Source of the DNA: Streptomyces sp. PCS3-D2
GTDB lineage: Bacteria; Actinomycetota; Actinomycetes; Streptomycetales; Streptomycetaceae
Assembly: GCF_000612545.2 (NCBI RefSeq)
Contig: NZ_CP097800.1
Span: 4,340,501 to 4,404,500 of the forward strand
DNA length: 64,000 nucleotides
Direction of reading: 5' to 3'
Positions within the stretch are counted from its first letter, which is position 1. Each line of letters starts with the position of its first letter. A program made the position numbers and the translations under genes. This document shows, in pieces, positions 15,943-24,300 of this stretch. The notes below the pieces were generated by a model. It was not told the origin of the DNA and made no database searches. It saw only the letters and a list, made by a program, of their open reading frames with translations.

Positions 15943-17493
15943 ATGACTCAGCTGGACGTTCGGCCTCAGGCCGGAGACACGGTAAGCGGCGTGGCCGGGG
16001 GCGTACGCGGCAAGGGACTCGGCGGCAATTCCGTCGGGCTCGTGGGCAACGCCGTCATCGGCGTATCGACGGTCGCCCCCGTCTACTGCCTGACGGCCAC
16101 CCTCGGTCCCACGGTCAGCGAGGTCGGCGTCCAGATGCCGGCCGTCTTCCTGGCCGGATTCATCCCCATGCTGCTGGTGGCCTTCGCCTACCGCGCCCTG
16201 AACAAAGCGGTCCCCGACTGCGGCACCTCCTTCACCTGGTCGGTGAAGGCCTTCGGCCCCCGCGTCGGCTGGATGTGCGGCTGGGGCCTGCTGGTCGCCA
16301 CGGTCGTCGTGCTCTCCAACCTCGCCGGCGTGGCCACCAACTTCTTCTACCTCCTCGTGGGCGAACTGAGCGGCAGCGCCGACCTCGCCGCGCTGGACGA
16401 CAACAAGTTCGTCCACATCCTCACCACCCTGGTCTTCATCGCGATCGCCACCGCGATCAGCTACCGCGGTATCACCGCCACCAAGTGGGTCCAGTACATC
16501 CTGGTCGGCCTCCAGCTCACGGTGCTGGCGCTGTTCGCCTACCTGGCCATCACCAAGTCCGACGAGGTCGCGGGCTCGCTCGCCTTCTCGTGGTCCTGGA
16601 TGAATCCCTTCGCCGTCGAGTCGCTCGCCGCCTTCACGGCCGGCCTCTCCCTCTCGATCTTCATCTACTGGGGCTGGGACGCCTGTCTGTCCGTCAACGA
16701 GGAGAGCGTCGGCAGCGCCAAGACGCCCGGCCGCGCGGCGATGCTCGCCATGGTCGTCATCGTCTCCTCGTACCTGGTCGTCGCCATCGCCGCCCAGATG
16801 TACGCCGGTGTCGGCACCGAGGGCAACGGCCTCGGCAACGAGCAGACCGCGGACAACGTCTTCGCCACCCTCGCCGAGCCGATCATGGGTTCCGGTCTCG
16901 GGGTGTTGCTCTTCGTCGCGGTCCTGGCCTCCGCCGCCGCGAGCCTGCAGACCACCTTCATCCCGGTGGCGCGCACGGTCCTGTCGATGAGCACCTACGA
17001 AGCCCTGCCGACCTCCTTCGCCAAGGTCCACCCCCGCTTCAAGACCCCGGGCCGCGCCACCGTCATGGCGGGCATCGCCACCGGCGTCTTCTACACGGTG
17101 ATGACGCTGGTCAGCGAGAACGTCCTGATCGACACGATCTACGCCCTCGGCCTCATGATCTGCTTCTACTACTCGATCACGGCCTTCGCCTGCGTCTGGT
17201 TCTTCCGCGCGGACCTGCGCTCCTCGGCCCGCGACCTCCTCGTGAAGGGCATCCTGCCGGGCATCGGCGGCCTCATGCTCGCCGCGGTCTTCTTCCAGAC
17301 GATGTACGACATGTGGGACCCGGCCTACGGCTCCGGCTCCTCGCTCTTCGGCGTGGGCAGCGTCTTCGTCATCGGAGTGGGCCTGCTCCTCCTGGGCGTG
17401 GTCGTCATGCTGATCACCCAGCGCCGCAGCCCGGCCTTCTTCCGCGGCGAGGTCCTGACGAAGTCCACCCCGGCCCTGGTGGTCGAGGACTGA
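15943..17493 (+). CDS. APC-superfamily amino acid permease
   Basis: A 516-residue membrane protein with about twelve hydrophobic segments, of the amino acid-polyamine-organocation family. The first helix region reads GNSVGLVGNAVIGVSTVAPVYCLT, the usual broken helix 1 of APC transporters, and helix 3 follows SFTWSVKAFGPRVGWMCGW. It imports or exchanges an amino acid or amine with protons or a counter-substrate. The ATG at 15943 lies 40 bp after a TTTACA-rich promoter-like stretch. A strong hairpin follows at 17529. It stands alone, so the substrate cannot be inferred from context. Confidence 0.9.
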   Translation: MTQLDVRPQAGDTVSGVAGGVRGKGLGGNSVGLVGNAVIGVSTVAPVYCLTATLGPTVSEVGVQMPAVFLAGFIPMLLVAFAYRALNKAVPDCGTSFTWSVKAFGPRVGWMCGWGLLVATVVVLSNLAGVATNFFYLLVGELSGSADLAALDDNKFVHILTTLVFIAIATAISYRGITATKWVQYILVGLQLTVLALFAYLAITKSDEVAGSLAFSWSWMNPFAVESLAAFTAGLSLSIFIYWGWDACLSVNEESVGSAKTPGRAAMLAMVVIVSSYLVVAIAAQMYAGVGTEGNGLGNEQTADNVFATLAEPIMGSGLGVLLFVAVLASAAASLQTTFIPVARTVLSMSTYEALPTSFAKVHPRFKTPGRATVMAGIATGVFYTVMTLVSENVLIDTIYALGLMICFYYSITAFACVWFFRADLRSSARDLLVKGILPGIGGLMLAAVFFQTMYDMWDPAYGSGSSLFGVGSVFVIGVGLLLLGVVVMLITQRRSPAFFRGEVLTKSTPALVVED

Positions 17494-17528
17494 CCCCCGC
17501 GCCGAACGCACCCGCCGAGTCATCCCCG

Positions 17529-17563
17529 CGGCCCCGGATCGATTCCCCCGATCCGGGGCCGCC
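17529..17563 (+). terminator. Rho-independent-type hairpin after the permease
   Basis: Perfect 14-bp arms (GCGGCCCCGGATCG and its complement) around a 7-nt loop, 36 bp after the permease stop. Confidence 0.75.
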
Positions 17564-17704
17564 GGCGTTCGCGGCGTTCCCGGCGTTCCCGGCGGCCGGT
17601 GCGGCCGGTGCGGCCGAACGGCAGGGGGCGGTGGACCGGCAGGAGCCACTCCAAAGGGGCGGGCCAGGTGGTGACTCCGGGGTGGCGGGGTCGTTGGGCC
17701 GGTC

Positions 17705-17995
17705 ATGACTGCCATGAAGCGCACCCTTGCCGCCCTGGTCCTGTCCGGCGGAGCCGCCCTCGCGCTGGTTCCCGGCGCCGCGCACGCCGCCGACGAGCCC
17801 TCCGGGGCGGCGCCGCTCGTCGGCCGTGTCGTCGACCTCGCCGACCACCCCGCGCAGACCGTCCAGGACGCCAAGACGGCGGTCGGTGTGACCAAGGGCG
17901 CGGTCGGCTCCGCCTCGAAGGCGACCGACAGCTCCCTCGCGGGCGCCGGCACGGCCCTCGACGCCGGGCTGCCGAAGGCCCCGAAGGCCGGCTGA
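17705..17995 (+). CDS. Small secreted protein of unknown function
   Basis: A 96-residue protein with a clear signal peptide (KRTLAALVLSGGAALALVPGAAHA, cleavage after AHA) and a mature part of about 68 residues rich in Ala, Val, Thr and Lys (HPAQTVQDAKTAVGVTKGAV). Neither ATG (17705 or 17714) has a good ribosome-binding site. It has no cysteines and no named domain. Small secreted proteins of this kind are frequent in Streptomyces and usually unassigned. The upstream 80 bp carry short GCGTTCCCG and GGTGCGGCC direct repeats. Confidence 0.65.
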   Translation: MTAMKRTLAALVLSGGAALALVPGAAHAADEPSGAAPLVGRVVDLADHPAQTVQDAKTAVGVTKGAVGSASKATDSSLAGAGTALDAGLPKAPKAG

Positions 17996-18311
17996 GCCCG
18001 GCCCGCGGCCCCGCAGGCGGCGCCGGCCCGATTCAGGCCAGGGGCGAATATCGGCCACATAGGTGCTGAGCTGGGTAAATGCGTTTTCCGGGGCGGGTGG
18101 TACGACCTAAGATCGATTCCGCTGACGGCCCCGGACCAGCCGCGCATGCCGCTGCTCGGGGGGAGCGACAGGCTTCGTCGCCGGTCCCGCAGGGCCGCTC
18201 AGCCCTTTCCGTCCTACCTACGCTTTCTGCGTGCTCTGCGTGCTCTGCGTGATCGAGAGCGGCCCGTCCGCCTGCGATCAGGCGGACGGGCCGGGGACGT
18301 TCTCCGACCTC
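17996..18311. other. Intergenic region, 316 bp, with short repeats and a terminator
   Basis: The left half is unremarkable GC-rich sequence with a lower-GC patch at about 18040-18120. GCGTGCTCT is repeated in tandem at about 18227-18252, and the hairpin at 18260 lies at the right end. No open frame with coding character is seen. Confidence 0.45.
18260..18293 (-). terminator. Strong hairpin after the hypothetical gene at 18312
   Basis: Perfect 15-bp arms (CGGCCCGTCCGCCTG and complement) with a 4-nt loop, starting 18 bp beyond the stop of the minus-strand gene. Confidence 0.75.
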
Positions 18312-18827
18312 TCAGGGGCGCCAGCGCGGGGCGTCGTAGCCCGGGTTCGAGGGCTCGGGGAAGTGGAACGGCACGCCGAGGTGGTCGGCCAGCGTGCGGC
18401 CCGCCTCGGCGGCGGCCTCGGCCCGGTCGCGGTCCCGGCGGCTGGGGACGGTGGCCAGGTGGTGCTCCCCGGCGGGGTCGTCGGTGATCGCCAGGAGTTT
18501 CACGAACCAGTCGTGGACGGTGTCCCCGTCCCAGACCGCCTCGATCGCCGCAACCCGCCCCGGCAGGCCGCTCGTCAGGGCGGACAGGGACTCCAGGTCC
18601 AGCGGACTCTCGGGAGTGCGGGCGATCCGGTCGCCGTGGAGGACGTACCGCTCGTGGACCAGCAGCTGGGCCTCGTGCAGACCGACGCCGCGGGCGCGTC
18701 CGGCGTCCCACACGAGCTTCACGGCCTGCATCAGGCGGTCCTGGAGGACGTAACCGTCGACCTGGGCGCGGATTCCCGCCGGGAGCGACTCCCAGTGATG
18801 CGCGTCCCGCGCCTGCGTGCCCGGCAT
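18312..18827 (-). CDS. Hypothetical protein
   Basis: A 171-residue soluble protein with no signal peptide or membrane segment. Sequence features are a helical N-terminus (LPAGIRAQVDGYVLQDRLMQAVKL), LHEAQLLVHERYVLHGD and a C-terminal stretch starting HHLATVPSRRDRDRAEA. It is divergent from the FMN reductase gene at 18956 and ends in a strong terminator. I recognise no family. Confidence 0.65.
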   Translation of the reverse strand: MPGTQARDAHHWESLPAGIRAQVDGYVLQDRLMQAVKLVWDAGRARGVGLHEAQLLVHERYVLHGDRIARTPESPLDLESLSALTSGLPGRVAAIEAVWDGDTVHDWFVKLLAITDDPAGEHHLATVPSRRDRDRAEAAAEAGRTLADHLGVPFHFPEPSNPGYDAPRWRP

Positions 18828-18955
18828 GTCCGTCCGCTCCCCTCGACAGGTGTCCGGCCGTCAGAATCCCCGGCGGAAGGGCCCGCCGTCGACTGGATTT
18901 CACCCCCGACGGGCCGGACGGAATGGCTCCGCGAGCAGCGGGAGTTGCACGGCGC

Positions 18956-19573
18956 ATGACGACCGACATACGTGACGACGCCGAGCGATCGTTCCTCTTC
19001 GTCCTCGGCAGCTCCCGCCCGGACGGCAACACCGAGATCCTCGCCCGGGCAGCGGCCGAACAACTGCCCACCGGCATCCCGCAGCGCTGGGTGGACCTCG
19101 CGAAGGACCCGCTGCCCGACTTCCAGGACGGCCGGCACGAGGACGGGACCTGGCCGGCGGGCGAGCGCGAGGAGGAGCTGCGCCGGCTCACCCTGGAGGC
19201 CACCGACATCGTCATCGCCTCGCCCCTGTACTGGTACACCGTCTCCGCGAACGCCAAGCGCTACCTCGACTACTGGTCGGGCTGGCTGGGAGTACCCGGC
19301 ATGGACTTCAAGAAGCGGATGGGCGGCCGCACGCTGTGGGGGGTCACGGCGATGTCCGAGGAGGACGAGCTCCGCGCCGACGGGCTGATCACCACCCTCA
19401 ACCACTCCGCCGCCTACCTGGGCATGCGCTTCGGCGGGGTCCTGCTCGGCAACGGCTCCCGGCCCGGCCAGGTGCGGGGCGACGAGCGCGCGATCACCCG
19501 CGCGAAGACCTTCTTCGCGCGCGAGGCCCCGCTCGCCCGGTTCCCCGGCGAGGAGGAGACCGGGGAGCGGTAG
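18956..19573 (+). CDS. NADPH-dependent FMN reductase / flavodoxin-fold oxidoreductase
   Basis: A 205-residue flavodoxin-like protein. Near the N-terminus FLFVLGSSRPDGNTEILARA is the phosphate-binding loop for FMN (GSSRPDGNT). The middle strand IVIASPLYWYTVSANAKRYLDYW is the second FMN-contact loop, as in NADPH:FMN and azo reductases of the NAD(P)H-dehydrogenase group. It probably reduces FMN or quinone-like compounds. The ATG at 18956 is chosen because GGGAG lies 11 nt upstream; the frame is open to 18923 without a better start. It ends 12 bp before the 3' end of the convergent DUF397 gene. Confidence 0.85.
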   Translation: MTTDIRDDAERSFLFVLGSSRPDGNTEILARAAAEQLPTGIPQRWVDLAKDPLPDFQDGRHEDGTWPAGEREEELRRLTLEATDIVIASPLYWYTVSANAKRYLDYWSGWLGVPGMDFKKRMGGRTLWGVTAMSEEDELRADGLITTLNHSAAYLGMRFGGVLLGNGSRPGQVRGDERAITRAKTFFAREAPLARFPGEEETGER

Positions 19574-19585
19574 CCGCGCCGCCGC

Positions 19586-19834
19586 TCAGCCGGTGGCGGT
19601 GACGCCGCCCAGGAAGGCGGTCCAGACGCCGGGGGTGACGGCCAGCTCGGGGCCGGCCGTCACCTTGGAGTCCCGGACGTGCACGGCGTCGGGGCAGGCG
19701 GCGACCTCGACGCAGTTGTCGCCGTCGCCGCTGCTGTACGTGGACTTGTGCCAGGAGAGGGCGACCTCGACGCAGCTGTCGCCCTGACTTCCGCTGTAGC
19801 TGCTCTTGAACCATCGCAAGTCGGAGCTGTTCAC
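19586..19834 (-). CDS. DUF397 protein with an internally duplicated core
   Basis: An 82-residue small protein of the DUF397 family, which in Streptomyces sits beside XRE/DUF5753 regulators and is thought to act with them. Here the N-terminal core is duplicated in tandem: LRWFKSSYSGSQGDSCVEVA is followed by LSWHKSTYSSGDGDNCVEVA, then the usual VHVRDSKV and VWTAFL ending. The duplication also shows in the DNA (GGCGACCTCGACGCAG occurs twice). The GTG start at 19834 overlaps the stop of the XRE gene by GTGA, so translation is coupled. The pair plus the divergent ATPase at 20804 matches the WhiJ-type regulator clusters of Streptomyces. Confidence 0.88.
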   Translation of the reverse strand: MNSSDLRWFKSSYSGSQGDSCVEVALSWHKSTYSSGDGDNCVEVAACPDAVHVRDSKVTAGPELAVTPGVWTAFLGGVTATG

Positions 19835-20676
19835 AGGGATCCTCGCATTCGCATCAACAGGCCAGCGCTGTCCGCCGGATTGAGGGCCTGGATGCGAAGT
19901 TTGGCATACCGCTGGTGGAGGAGGCTGACGTCCTTCGGGTCGGAGATGACCTGGCCCGTCTGCTGTCCTTCGGTGTAGCCCAGCCACTCGTGTTCATCGG
20001 TTTCCAGGAGTTGGAAGGGGCCGTCGGTGCCCGCGTGCACCGGCTGGACCAGCGGCATGACCTGGACGTCCACGTTGGGCAGCTCCCCGCACTCCAGGAG
20101 CCGGTCGACCAGCTCCCGCGTGACCTGCGGCCCGCCCGTCCGCCGCTCGATCAGCGCCTGCTCGATGACGAAGCTGAAGAGGGCGTAGGGGGTGCGGTGC
20201 AGCAGCTTCTGGCGTTCCAGCCGCACCGCGACACGGGCCTCCGCCTCCTCCGGGGTGGCCAGCGGCGGGACGTTGTCGATGAGGGCACGGGCGTACGACT
20301 CCGGCTGGAGGAGCCCCGGCACGGACCGGCACTCGTAGGTGTTGAGGATGACGGCGCCCTCCTCCAGCTCCGCCCACCGCCGGAACCACGTCGCCAGGCC
20401 GCGCCGCCGCGTCAGCTGCTTCGCGGCGATGTCGATGACGCCGAAGGTGTCCAGGACCGCCTCGGTCTTGGACACGAACTTCTGCGACGGGTGGCGGCGG
20501 CCCTGCTCCACCGAGCCGACGTACTGCACCGAGTACCCGATCAGCGGGGCCAGTTGCTCCTGGGTCAGGCCGGCGCGTTTGCGGGAGGCCTTGACCGTCT
20601 CGCCGAAGCTGCGCAGGTTGTCGTCCGGCTCGACCTCGCCGTCACCGCTGCCGTCGGCACTCACCATGGCGGTCAC
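19831..20676 (-). CDS. XRE-family HTH regulator with DUF5753 (WhiJ-like)
   Basis: A 281-residue regulator. Residues 25-80 form a lambda-repressor-like HTH (LTQEQLAPLIGYSVQYVGSVEQGRR), and the rest is the DUF5753 sensor-like domain (VPGLLQPESYARALI, VRLERQKLL, ERRTGGPQVTRELVDRLLE). Such proteins are paired with DUF397 proteins and control development or antibiotic genes in Streptomyces. The ATG at 20676 is chosen. It overlaps the DUF397 gene by 4 bp and is divergent from an anti-sigma-like ATPase, with a 23-bp palindrome between them that is its most likely binding site. Confidence 0.9.
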   Translation of the reverse strand: MTAMVSADGSGDGEVEPDDNLRSFGETVKASRKRAGLTQEQLAPLIGYSVQYVGSVEQGRRHPSQKFVSKTEAVLDTFGVIDIAAKQLTRRRGLATWFRRWAELEEGAVILNTYECRSVPGLLQPESYARALIDNVPPLATPEEAEARVAVRLERQKLLHRTPYALFSFVIEQALIERRTGGPQVTRELVDRLLECGELPNVDVQVMPLVQPVHAGTDGPFQLLETDEHEWLGYTEGQQTGQVISDPKDVSLLHQRYAKLRIQALNPADSAGLLMRMRGSL

Positions 20677-20735
20677 CTCCCCGATCCCCGACAGGCAGAT
20701 TCACGCACGGTGACCGCGCCTGTCCAGGGAGTGGA

Positions 20736-20758
20736 CTCGTACAGTTGGTTTGTACGAG
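20736..20758. promoter_or_regulatory. Perfect 8-7-8 inverted repeat CTCGTACA-N7-TGTACGAG
   Basis: It lies between the divergent XRE gene and the ATPase gene. The right half-site TTGTACGAGCC is echoed as TTGAACGAGCC 20 bp further on. It is a likely operator of the XRE regulator. The geometry equals that of the palindrome at 36721 beside the second XRE/DUF397 module. Confidence 0.65.
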
Positions 20759-20803
20759 CCCGAGTGGTGTTGAACGAGCCTGGTCGGGCGGGATGTTGGC
20801 GCC

Positions 20804-21250
20804 ATGACCGCACCCTCCGGCCGCGCCCGGACCCTCGTACGCGTGTTCACTCAGCGTTTCACCAGTACCCGCCGCGGGGCCCGGCTGGCCCGACAGCTGG
20901 CCCTCGTCGAGCTTCATGCCTGGGGCTTCCCCGAATCCACCGCGTTCTCCGCCGACGCCGGGCTCCTCGTGGCCGAGCTCGCCGCCAACGCCGTCCGGCA
21001 CGGGCGGGTCCCGGGGCGGGACTTCGAGCTGAAGCTGACGCTCCTGGAGGAACTCCTGCGCATCGAGGTCTCCGACGCCCGCCGCGACCGCCGCCCGGTG
21101 CTGCGGCCGCACGCCTACGAGGCGGAGGCCGGCTACGGCCTGCGCCTCGTGGACGCCGTCGCCGCCGACTGGGGCGTCACGGACCGCGTCATCGGCAAGA
21201 CGGTCTGGGCCGAGCTGCCGCGCCGCCGCCCCCCTGCGGGGTCCGTGTAG
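20804..21250 (+). CDS. ATP-binding protein, anti-sigma regulatory (RsbW/SpoIIAB-like) type
   Basis: A 148-residue GHKL-type ATPase domain. Visible are the N-box helix ADAGLLVAELAANAVRHG, the G1 region LRIEVSDARRDRRP and the G2 region YGLRLVDAVAADWGV. In Streptomyces such single-domain proteins are anti-sigma-like kinases and are the third member of WhiJ-type clusters beside an XRE regulator and a DUF397 protein, exactly as found here. It is divergent from the XRE gene, with the palindrome at 20736 in between. A phosphorylation or sequestration partner is not identified. Confidence 0.87.
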   Translation: MTAPSGRARTLVRVFTQRFTSTRRGARLARQLALVELHAWGFPESTAFSADAGLLVAELAANAVRHGRVPGRDFELKLTLLEELLRIEVSDARRDRRPVLRPHAYEAEAGYGLRLVDAVAADWGVTDRVIGKTVWAELPRRRPPAGSV

Positions 21251-21320
21251 GGGGCCGGTAAGCTCCGGCTGCCCGTCGTGTGAGGGACACAGGACGAGGG
21301 TCTGCTGAGCTGGGGGCTCC

Positions 21321-24300
21321 ATGAGATTGCTGCCTATGGGCAGAAGAGTGCGCGAAAGACCGGGGAGGGGCAGGGCCGCGGTCGCGTCCGGGGCCCTGCT
21401 GCTCTCCGTACTGGCATCGTTCACCGGCCAGACAAGCGCCGCCGCGGCGACGCAGCCGCCCGCCGCCACGGCCGCCACCGCCTCACCGCAGTCCGGCGCG
21501 TCCGTCGAGTCCGTCGCCACCGCCCCCGAGGCGGGCCCCACGGCCACCGCGCCGAAGAAGGATCCGGCGGCCGAGCGCGAGACCGTCCTGAGCTCGCTCC
21601 AGCAGAGCGGCCAGGCCGCCGGCGCCTGCCCGACGGCCCTGCAGCCGAGCACGATCGTCAACTGTGCGGTCGAGGCCAACACGACGGCGTCCTTCTCCTT
21701 CGCGGTGCCCGCACCGGACGTGGTCGTCCTGCAGCTCGCCACCTCGCCCGGCATCATCCGGCCCAAGCTGGTGTCGCCCACGGGCGCCACCGTGACCTGC
21801 GAGCACGTACGCGGCCCCGGGGACTACGCCTTCGGGGCGGTCCGCTGCCCCGCCGCCCAGGCGGGCACCTACACGATGAAGGTCGTGAACGGCACGGGTT
21901 CGCAGACCTCGATCTGGACCTCGTACCTGCCGCTGGCCTCGTCCACGACCTGCACCACCGTCGCTCCCGCCGACCGCAGGCTCGGCGCGCCCAAGGTGTT
22001 CCAGGGCTCGCTGCCGGCCGGTTCGGCGGGTGACTGCTACGCGCTGGACCTGGCCGCGAACGACGTACTGCGCAGCTACTCCTCCTCGAAGGAGGTCCAC
22101 CACAGCGTCTACGACGCGACCGGCAAGCAGATCTGCGCCACTGCCTACGACTGGCTGAACACCGAGAGCGTCGCGCTCGACTGCAAGCTCACCGGAACCG
22201 CGCCGTTCCGGATGATGACCGTCCGCTCGGACGGCGCGAGCCAGCCGTCCTACGACCTGACCCTGGCCCGCCTCTCCCGGCCCGAGGGCTGCGCGCTCGT
22301 GGAGCCGCAGGCGTTCGGGGTCTCCCCGGACCTGACCGGCACCGCACGCTGCCGGACCCTTCGGGTCGCCCAGCCCGCCTGGCACTCCTTCGGCCCCGTC
22401 GCCTCCGGTCCGGCCCCTGCCGGAACGCTGTACGACGCGGCCGGCGCCGCGATACCCGGAGTCTGCCAGTACGGCGCGTGCGACCTGCCCGCCGGGGACC
22501 ACACGTGGGCGGCCACCCCCCGGGCCGAGGCCCCCACCGCCTTCGGCATGGCCTTCCACTCCGCCAAGGAGACCCGGGGCTGCACCGCCACCCACGACAA
22601 CGGTCTCGTCGCCGGGGCGGCGACCGGCACCTTCGGCGGCCCCGGGCAGAAGCTGTGCCTGAGCCTGCCGACGGCCTCGGGCAAGGGCGTGTACCTGCTG
22701 GACCGGACGCCCGCCGGCGGGAAGACCGTCAGCGCGGTGGTGTACGACGCGGCCGGCCTCAAGCAGTGCGAGTACTCCGGCTACTACCCCGTCTGCAAGC
22801 TGACCGGTACCGCGCCCTTCCGGGCCGTCCTGACCGGCACTCCGGCACAGGCCTTCGGCCTGGCGGTCCACCGGACCGGTGAACCCGCGGGATGCGCGTC
22901 CTGGCCGCGCACCGGCTTCGACGGATCGGCCGGAGCGGAGGTCTCGCTGACCGCCGACAGCCGGCAGTCCTGCCTGAGCCTGCCCGCCGACCAGCACTCG
23001 CCCGCCGAGGTGCTGGCCTACTCCCAGCCCGTCGGCGGGGAGGGAGCGACCTTCTACGTCGCGGACCCCGCGGGCAACGTCGCGTGCCTCGGCGGCGCCG
23101 TCCTGCCGTGCCCCCTGACCGCCGGCACCCCGTACACCGTGATGCTGGTCGGCGGGGTCAGCACCTACAAGCTGGCACGGCGTGACGTCTCGGCGGCGGC
23201 GAACTGCACCGCCCCGGTCTCGACGAAGGTCGGCGGCCAGGCCGTGTCCTTCGACCTGACCTCGCCGCTCGACGCGCGCTGCGTGCGGATCACCGGCGCC
23301 ACCACCGACAAGTTCTGGCTGAGCGCCCGGACGGCCGGCGTCAGGGACGACCCCTCGGCGACGCTGCAGGTGGTCGACTCCGGCGGCAGGTTCCTGTGCC
23401 GGCAGTACGCCGTCGCCTGCCGGGTCACCGGATCCACGTCGTACGTCGCGATCGTCCACACCCAGAACCACGCGGGCAAGCCGGTCCACGCCGACGTGGA
23501 CACCTGGAAGGTCGGCACGTCCGCGGGCTGGGTGCCCGAGTGCACCGCGAACCGGATCTCGGCGGACGGCTTCCCCGAGCGCAGCGGAGTGCTGACGCAG
23601 GCCTCGACCGCCTACTGCGCGGTCGTCGACATGAAGCCCTCGCAGAGTTTCGGCGTGACCGGACACAGCATGTCCAACGACCTCGCCAGCCCCGCCACCC
23701 CCGAACTGAGCCTGCTCGGCGCCCAGGGATGGGAAGGCTCCGGTACCTCGTCCGGGTACCGGTGCGAGGGCGGGTTCAGCACCCGGTGCTCGGTCGAGAG
23801 CGGTGCGAAGGCGGGCCAGGCCGTACTGATGTTGAGCGCGGCCAGGACCGTCCTGCCGGTCGAGTTCACCATGCGGGGATCCTGCATCACGGTGTGCAGC
23901 GGGCCGCAGCAGCCGGCCCCGTGGGTGACCTCCATCAGCCCGGCGACCGGGCCCGCCGGGACGTGGAACCAGGCGGTCCTCCACGGAGTGGACCTCACCC
24001 TCACCTCCGACCTCATGCTGATGCCCGGCGGCTCGAAGTACGAGGTCGGTCCCTCCCTCAAGCCGCTCTCCGTCAGCCCGGACGGGACCTCGATGAAGGT
24101 GCTGGTCGACACGACCGGCCTGCAGCCCGGCCTGTACGACGTGGGCCTCTACATCGGGCACCGGATCACCAAGGCGTACACGGTGACGGCCCCGACGACC
24201 GCCACCGAGAGCCGGTTCGTGCCGCACGGCCCCGCGCGGTTCCTGGACACCCGTGACGGTACGGGTGCGAAGAAGGAGCGGGTCGGTCCGGGCGGGGTGG

